Shown here piece by piece: positions 7,020 through 12,100 of a stretch of DNA of 15,816 bases. The number at the start of each line of letters is the position of its first letter. Positions within the stretch are counted from its first letter, which is position 1. Position numbers and translations under genes: made by a program. The DNA lies in NCBI GenBank assembly GCA_021785115.1, contig JAJYGO010000391.1, forward strand, positions 1 to 15,816, in the 5' to 3' direction. The stretch comes from Chloroflexota bacterium. Lineage in GTDB: Bacteria > Chloroflexota > Limnocylindria > Limnocylindrales > CSP1-4. Under the pieces are notes generated by a model. That model searched no databases and had not been told where the DNA came from. It was given only the letters and a program-made list of their open reading frames with translations.

Positions 7020-7465
7020 GCAGGGGTCTCCTCGGTTGGGGCGGTGATGCGCTCGAGCAGGTCGGCGAAGGCGGCGCGCTCGTCCTCGTCCAGGCGCAGC
7101 AGGCGCCGCACGAGGTCGCTGTCGCGCACCACGGCGAAGCTCTCCAGGGCGGCGAAGCCGGCGGCGGACGGCCCGACCAGCGTCACGCGCCGGTCGCCGG
7201 GCTGGGCGGAGCGGTCCACGAGGCCCGCCCGCTCGAGGCGGTCGACGAGGTTGGTGGCCGACGACCGGGCGAGCCCGAGCTCGGCGCCGAGGCGGCTCAC
7301 CGGGATGGCGCCGGTCAGCTCCAGCACGCGCAGCGCGTGGAGGTCGGCGAGGGCGATGCCGTGGCGCGTCGCGACCTCCCGCTGCAGCGGCTCGACGAGG
7401 GCGGCGGCGCGGAAGAACGCCGCGAACATGCGGCGGGTGGCGGTTTCGGTGGATGTTGCTCCCAT
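7016..7465 (-). CDS. MarR-family transcriptional repressor
   Basis: A 149-residue protein of typical MarR length. The recognition region lies at about 56-78 (VSRLGAELGLARSSATNLVD), followed by the wing PGDRRVTLVGPSAAG (89-103) with the conserved Asp-Arg-Arg. Helices at both ends form the dimer interface. MarR proteins usually repress their own operon and an adjacent efflux gene and release DNA on binding small phenolic or lipophilic ligands. It overlaps the DHA2 exporter by 4 nt, fitting that role. The ATG at 7465 has no Shine-Dalgarno, but TACAAT ends 7 nt before it, so the mRNA may be leaderless. A TTG-N5-CAA operator-like motif covers that -10 box. No redox cysteines are present, arguing against an OhrR-type peroxide sensor. 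Confidence 0.93.
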   Translation of the reverse strand: MGATSTETATRRMFAAFFRAAALVEPLQREVATRHGIALADLHALRVLELTGAIPVSRLGAELGLARSSATNLVDRLERAGLVDRSAQPGDRRVTLVGPSAAGFAALESFAVVRDSDLVRRLLRLDEDERAAFADLLERITAPTEETPA

Positions 7466-7494
7466 CGGCGGGATTGTATGTCAAATGGGAGCAA
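7456..7494 (-). promoter_or_regulatory. marR operon control region: inverted repeat, -10 box and MarR-type operator
   Basis: TTGCTCCCAT (7456-7465) and ATGGGAGCAA (7485-7494) form a perfect 10-bp inverted repeat with a 19-nt spacer; the left arm contains the MarR start codon. Between the arms, on the plus strand, TTGTATGTCAA (7474-7484) has the TTG-N5-CAA form common in MarR operators. The minus-strand -10-like TACAAT is 7478-7473, overlapping this motif and 7 nt before the ATG. Binding there would occlude the promoter. No good -35 is seen 17 nt upstream. Confidence 0.5.
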
Positions 7495-7502
7495 TCTGGC
7501 CG

Positions 7503-7568
7503 CAGACACGAAGCGAGGCCTCGGTGGTCTGATCGACCGAGGCCCCGTTCGCGAGAGGGGAGGAGGTG
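7503..7568. repeat. Structured intergenic repeat, copy 2
   Basis: Same 18-nt opening block CAGACACGAAGCGAGGCC (7503-7520) as the copy at 3981-4035. The hairpin is GGCCTCGGT (7517-7525) with ACCGAGGCC (7536-7544) and a 10-nt loop, followed by GTTC, GCGAGAG and GGAGGAGGTG. The loop differs from copy 1 while pairing is kept, which looks like conservation of structure. Read leftward it ends about 35 nt before the MarR start codon. It could terminate transcription from the gene ending at 7644 or form part of the control region. Confidence 0.7.
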
Positions 7569-7623
7569 ACTCGTAGTCTCTGCCCGGATTCTTGGAATTG
7601 CATGACAACGCGCCGATATCACG

Positions 7624-7643
7624 CGACGGCGCTTCGCGCGTCG
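7624..7643 (-). terminator. Small hairpin directly after the sensor-like gene's stop
   Basis: CGACG (7624-7628) pairs with CGTCG (7639-7643), and CGC (7630-7632) with GCG (7636-7638), leaving one bulged G and a 3-nt loop. It starts immediately beyond the stop codon at 7644-7646. There is no T tract, so termination is only suggested by position. Confidence 0.3.
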
Positions 7644-8228
7644 TCAGCCCGTCCGGGTCGCGCGGGCCTCGACCAGCCAGGCCGCGGCCAGGCACGCGAC
7701 GGCGACCGCCCCGAGGGTCGCCGCGAGGCCGGCCCCCGCCAGCAGCAGGGCGCGGTCCTCGAGCCGCTCCACCTCGCGCAGCGACCGCCCCGCCATCACC
7801 GTGCCGCCGCTCCAGCGCACGGTGACCGTGGCGATGCGCACGCCGGGTGTGGGCTGCCAGGTGACGCGGTTGGGCCGGTCGGCGGCCGCGTGGTCGAGCA
7901 CGCCCAGCGGGGGAACGGGGTCGGCCCCGCCCAGGAGCCCGCTGGACGCGAGCGGCGCGCCCGCCCGGTCGAACACCACGAGGAACGGCGCGAGGCTCCG
8001 GCCGACGTCCACGGTGCCGGGGCCCGTGACGCTGGCGGGGCTGGCGCCCGAGTCCAGGGCGCGGGCCGCGTCCTCGGCCATCTGGAGCTGCGGGCTGTCC
8101 GCGCCCGACCGCAGGGCCTGCTGGGCGACGACGTACACCGTCCCCGCGAGGCCGGCCGCCAGCACCGCCAGCGGCAGGAACGCGATGGCGGCGCGGAGGA
8201 GGACGCGGCGGGTGCGGGCGGTTGTCAC
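7644..8228 (-). CDS. Membrane-anchored protein with extracytoplasmic sensor-like domain
   Basis: 194 residues from a GTG at 8228. A basic N-terminus (TTARTRRVLLR) leads into a helix at about 12-35. An outside domain of about 125 residues follows, then a second helix at about 162-186 and a short basic tail. The layout resembles the sensory half of a histidine kinase (helix - PAS/Cache-like loop - helix), but no HAMP, kinase or other output domain follows, so signalling would need a partner. Phrases such as QLQMAEDAARALDSG, SLAPFLVVFDRAG and AGRSLREVERLEDR look like a conserved family, but I cannot name it. Another in-frame GTG at 8291 would add 21 Arg/Ala/Pro-rich residues lying over a direct repeat, so I prefer 8228; neither has a Shine-Dalgarno. 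It lies 115 nt downstream of the TetR gene on the same strand and may be co-transcribed. Confidence 0.75.
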   Translation of the reverse strand: MTTARTRRVLLRAAIAFLPLAVLAAGLAGTVYVVAQQALRSGADSPQLQMAEDAARALDSGASPASVTGPGTVDVGRSLAPFLVVFDRAGAPLASSGLLGGADPVPPLGVLDHAAADRPNRVTWQPTPGVRIATVTVRWSGGTVMAGRSLREVERLEDRALLLAGAGLAATLGAVAVACLAAAWLVEARATRTG

Positions 8229-8248
8229 GGCGGCTGGGACGCGGCGAG

Positions 8249-8307
8249 GGCCACGCGGGTGACGGGCCGCCGATGCCGCCCTGACGGCCACGCGGGTGAC
8301 GGGCCGC
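8249..8307. repeat. 22-bp perfect direct repeat, two copies 37 bp apart
   Basis: The 22 nt at 8249-8270, starting GGCCACGCGGGTGACG and ending GGCCGC, recur exactly at 8286-8307. The sequence between the copies is not repeated beyond this. They lie in the short space between the TetR stop (8344) and the likely start of the sensor-like gene (8228). Each copy carries a GTG on the minus strand, in different frames because 37 is not a multiple of three. Confidence 0.85.
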
Positions 8308-8343
8308 GAGGGTCCGGCGAGGCAGGCGGAGCAGCCCGGGGCG

Positions 8344-8994
8344 TCAGCCCTCGACCGGCTGCGACACCGCCAGCAGCAGCAGCGGCAGCACCGAGCGCGC
8401 CATCGCGTCGGGGTCGGAGCCGCCGCCCTGGAGGAGCGCCCGGCGCACGGACCGCTCCACGATGGCCACCGCGGCGTCGGCGACGTCCGCGGCGGGGATC
8501 AGCAGCTCGCGGCCCCGGAACGCCGTGCCCCGCTCGATGAACTCCGCGATCCGGGCGCGGAAGCGCAGGTCGGCGTCGCGGAACGAGCGCGAGACGTCGG
8601 GCTGGCGGATGGCGTTGATCTCGAGCTCCGTCTGGAGCATCGCCACCTGCCGGTCCACCGGGACGGCCGAGAGGATCCGCTCGATCACCGGGGCCATGCT
8701 GCCCAGGTCGTCGGGGGCGCCGTCGCCCATCTCGGCGAGCGTCAGCGCGAGGTTCGCGTCCAGGTAGGCGATGACGCGCGCGTGCTCGCGGGCCACCAGC
8801 GCGTCCACCAGGTCCGCCTTGTCGGTGAAGTTCGAGTAGAAGGCGCCGCGGGTGAAGCCCGCCCGCTCGCAGATGTCCTCGACCGACGAGCCGATGACCC
8901 CCCGCTCCGCGAACACGGCCAGCGCCGCGTCCAGGACCCGCTCGCGCGTGGCCTCGCGCCGGGCCGTCCGCGCACGCTCCGTCGTCTCGGTCAC
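8344..8994 (-). CDS. TetR/AcrR-family transcriptional repressor
   Basis: 216 residues from a GTG at 8994. The N-terminal DNA-binding domain is typical: helix 1 RERVLDAALAVFAERG (17-32), then the helix-turn-helix SSVEDICERAGFTRGAFYSN (36-55) ending in the usual 'FYxxFxxKxxL' pattern. Residues about 75-216 form the helical ligand-binding and dimerisation domain, whose sequence is not conserved enough to predict a ligand. Members usually repress a divergent or adjacent exporter. Here the gene is back-to-back with the MMPL-YhgE fusion, 145 nt between start codons, with a palindrome cluster between them. An upstream ATG on the minus strand near 9018 is out of frame. No Shine-Dalgarno is clear at 8994. 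The sensor-like membrane protein follows on the same strand. Confidence 0.93.
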   Translation of the reverse strand: MTETTERARTARREATRERVLDAALAVFAERGVIGSSVEDICERAGFTRGAFYSNFTDKADLVDALVAREHARVIAYLDANLALTLAEMGDGAPDDLGSMAPVIERILSAVPVDRQVAMLQTELEINAIRQPDVSRSFRDADLRFRARIAEFIERGTAFRGRELLIPAADVADAAVAIVERSVRRALLQGGGSDPDAMARSVLPLLLLAVSQPVEG

Positions 8995-9005
8995 CCGTCG
9001 AACCT

Positions 9006-9058
9006 CGATACGGTCATGTATTCGATACGTTGACGTATCCGATACACCTTCGTATCCT
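9006..9058 (+). promoter_or_regulatory. TetR operator palindrome overlapping the promoter of the MMPL-YhgE gene
   Basis: GTATTCGATACGT (9018-9030) and ACGTATCCGATAC (9033-9045) form a 28-bp imperfect palindrome with a 2-nt centre, 11 of 13 pairs matching. Further CGATAC and CGTATC units flank it at 9006-9011 and 9051-9056. The plus-strand promoter TTGACG (9030-9035), 17-nt spacer, TATCCT (9053-9058) overlaps it and would start transcription near 9065. The layout is that of a TetR repressor blocking the divergent exporter gene and probably its own. Confidence 0.7.
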
Positions 9059-9129
9059 ACCGGAGCGGCAACGCCCGCCGCAACCCCGACGCACCCAGTC
9101 GCAGGCCGGCCCGTCGGTGGCCAGGCCTT

Positions 9130-9136
9130 GGAGGAG
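9130..9136 (+). promoter_or_regulatory. Ribosome-binding site deciding the start of the fusion gene
   Basis: GGAGGAG at 9130-9136 is followed by ATC and then GTG at 9140. It separates the true start from the open frame that continues far upstream through the promoter and antisense to the TetR gene. An in-frame TTG at 9128 overlaps this site and is less likely. Confidence 0.7.
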
Positions 9137-9139
9137 ATC

Positions 9140-12100
9140 GTGTTCGAAGCCCTGGGCTCGAAGACCTACAAGCTGCGCTTCCTGATCGTCGTGGTGTGGG
9201 TCCTCGCGGTCATCGCCTCGGTCAAGCTGGCCCCGTCGCTGGCCGGCGAGGCCGCCTCCGACCAGTCCGCGTTCCTGCCCCCGGACGCCCCCTCGATGCT
9301 GGCCAACGACGCCATCGAGAAGGCGTTCCCGGGCTCCACCTCCTCCAGCTCCGCCACCCTGACCTTCTCGCGCGACTCGGGGCTCACCGCGAGTGACATC
9401 GCCTACATCGACTCGACCGCGGCATGGGTCACCAGCAGCGCCGCGCCCGCCGACCTGCGCAGCGCCGTCACCGGCACGGCCACGGCCGCCTCCCGCCCGG
9501 AGCTCGCCTCGATGCTCAAGAGCTCGGACGGCCAGCTCCAGCTGCTGCTCGTGGACCTCAACGTCAGCTCGGCCGGCGACCAGGCGGCGACCGTGGTCGG
9601 CGACCTCCGCAACTACGTCCCCGCCCACGCACCGGCGGGCCTGGCGGTCCACGTGACGGGCACCGCGGGGATCACCAGCGACTACCTCGCGGCGGTCAAG
9701 TCCGGCACCGACAGCACGACGCGGGTCACGATCATCCTGGTCCTCGCCATCCTGCTGCTCATCTACCGGGCCCCCCTCGCGGCCATGGTCCCGCTGGTCA
9801 CCATCGGCGGCGCCTACGTGGTCGCGCGCGGCGTGCTGGGCATCCTCGCGGCCGCCGGCTGGAAGATCACCTCGCTGCTGGACACGTTCCTCGTGGTCAT
9901 GGTGTTCGGGGTGGGGACCGACTACGCGATCTTCCTGATCAGCCGCTTCCGCGAGGAGATCAGCGGCGGGACGGACTGGCACGACGCATCGCGGGAGACC
10001 GTCCGGCGGATCGGCGCCGTCATCTCCGCCTCGGCGGCGACGGTCATCGTGGGCCTGGGCGCGATGGCGTTCGGCAACTTCGAGATGATCAAGACCACCG
10101 GCCCGGCCCTGGCGGTCGCCATCGCCGTGACGCTGGTCGCCGGCCTCACCCTGGCGCCGGCCCTGCTCGGCATCTTCGGGCACTACCTGTTCTGGCCGCT
10201 GCACACGCGGCCCGCGCAGGAGGGCGAGCCCGGCGGCTTCTTCGCCAGGCTGGCCGCCGCCGTGTCGCGGCACCCGGGCCTGGTCGCGATCGCCCTCGTG
10301 GTGGCGCTCGGGCTGCCGGCGACGTTCGTGCCCCAGATGAAGACCAACTTCGACACGCTGGCCGAGCTGCCCGCCAGCTCCGACGCCCGCCAGGGCTTCG
10401 ACATCATCGCGGCGCACCTGGGCAAGGGCAAGCTGGTCCAGTCCACCGCCCTGATCACCACCGGCTCGGGCGACGTGCTGGCCCCCGCGGACCTGGCCCG
10501 CCTGCGCGACACCGTGGTGGCGCTCCAGCACAGCGCCGGGGTGTCCTCGGTAACGAGCCTGGTCACGCCCGACGGCGACGGCAAGGTGCCCGACGGCTTC
10601 CGCCCGTCGATCCAGCTGGGGACCATCGGCGACGCGTTCTCGGCCAACTCCACCTCCTCGTCCTCCTCCGCGGCAGCGGCCAGCGGCTCCAGCAGCTCGC
10701 TGCTCGACCCCAAGCTGACCGACGGCCTGGACCAGGCGCTCAACTACGTGGGCGCGCTGGGCGCCGCCTATCCGGACGTCGCCGGCCGCTCCGAGTACCG
10801 GGCGGCGCGGCAGTCGATCACCGACGCGCTCGACCTGGTGGCGCGGGTCAAGAAGCAGAGCGTCGTGGCCACCCAGCTGCGCACGCTCGCGGCGGCCCTC
10901 ACGGCCCCCAGCTCGGCGGCCGGCGGCGGCGGCGACAGCTCGCTGATGGCGAACTACCTGGCCGAGCTCGCGACCGCGTATCCCGAGGTCCGCCCGCTCC
11001 CCGCCTACCAAGACGCCGTCAAGGCGGCGGCCTCGCTCGCGTCCAAGCCGACGGCGACGGCCGCGGTGGACACGGCCGACGCGATGAACCAGCTCGCGGT
11101 CCACTTCGACAGCCAGCCCAACGACACGCTGTCCCCGCAGAGCCTCGCCAACACGCCGTCCGCGCTGGAGCTCAAGACCGAGGCCAAGACGACGTTCGCG
11201 GCGATCCCGACCGCGTTCCACGGCCTGGCGAGCGTGTTCGCGGCGCGCCCGGACGACATCTTCGTCCCGGTGGGCCTGGGCGGCGACAACGCCCAGCAGC
11301 TCACCGACGCCGTGAACGCCTTCGTATCCGCCGACCACACCGCGACCCGGTTCTACGTGGTCACGACCGACGACCCGTACTCGGAGGCGGCGTTCACCAC
11401 GATCCGCAACACGCAGGCGGCGCTGGCGGCGGCCGCGCCCTCGTTCGGCCCGGGTGCGACGGCCTACCTCGGCGGCGCCACGGCGCAGTTCTCCGACGTC
11501 CAGACCGTCCTCTCGAACGACTTCACGCGGGTCGGCGTCATCACCGTGATCGGCATCTTCCTGGTGCTGATGCTCCTGCTGCGGGCGATGGTGGCGCCGC
11601 TGTACCTGGTGGGCACGGTGCTGCTCTCGTACCTGTCCGCGGTGGGCCTGTCGGCGTTCCTGTTCCAGAACGTGCTGCACCACGCCGGCATCAGCTTCTA
11701 CCTGCCGCTGATGGTGTTCGTGCTGCTGGTGGCGCTGGGCTCCGACTACAACATCTTCCTGATGAGCCGGGTGCGCGAGGAGAGCGAGACGCGGCCGATC
11801 CGGGACGGCATCCGGATCGCGTCGGGCCACACCGGCTCGGTGATCACGTCGGCCGGCCTGATCCTGGCCGGCACGTTCGGCTCGATGGCCACCGCCCCGC
11901 TGATCGTCCTGTTCCAGGTGGGCGTCGCCGTCGCGATCGGCGTGCTCATCGACACCTTCGTCGTCCGCTCCATCCTGGTGCCCGCCATCACGACCATCGC
12001 GGGCGACCGCACCTGGTGGCCGTCCGGGATCCGCCTGGGCGCCCTGGCGCCCGCGGTCGCGGGGGCCGCCGGTGAGCCCGGGCTGGGCGAGGCCGCGCTG

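Noticed and set aside
2259..7532. Long plus-strand frames opposite the MFS, permease and DHA2 genes
   Set aside because: Gln/Arg/Gly/His-rich shadow frames with no credible start; the minus-strand families are clear.
8852..9139. Upstream extension of the fusion gene's open frame
   Set aside because: It runs antisense to tetR and through the promoter and operator; GGAGGAG and GTG at 9140 give a start matching the MMPL N-terminus.
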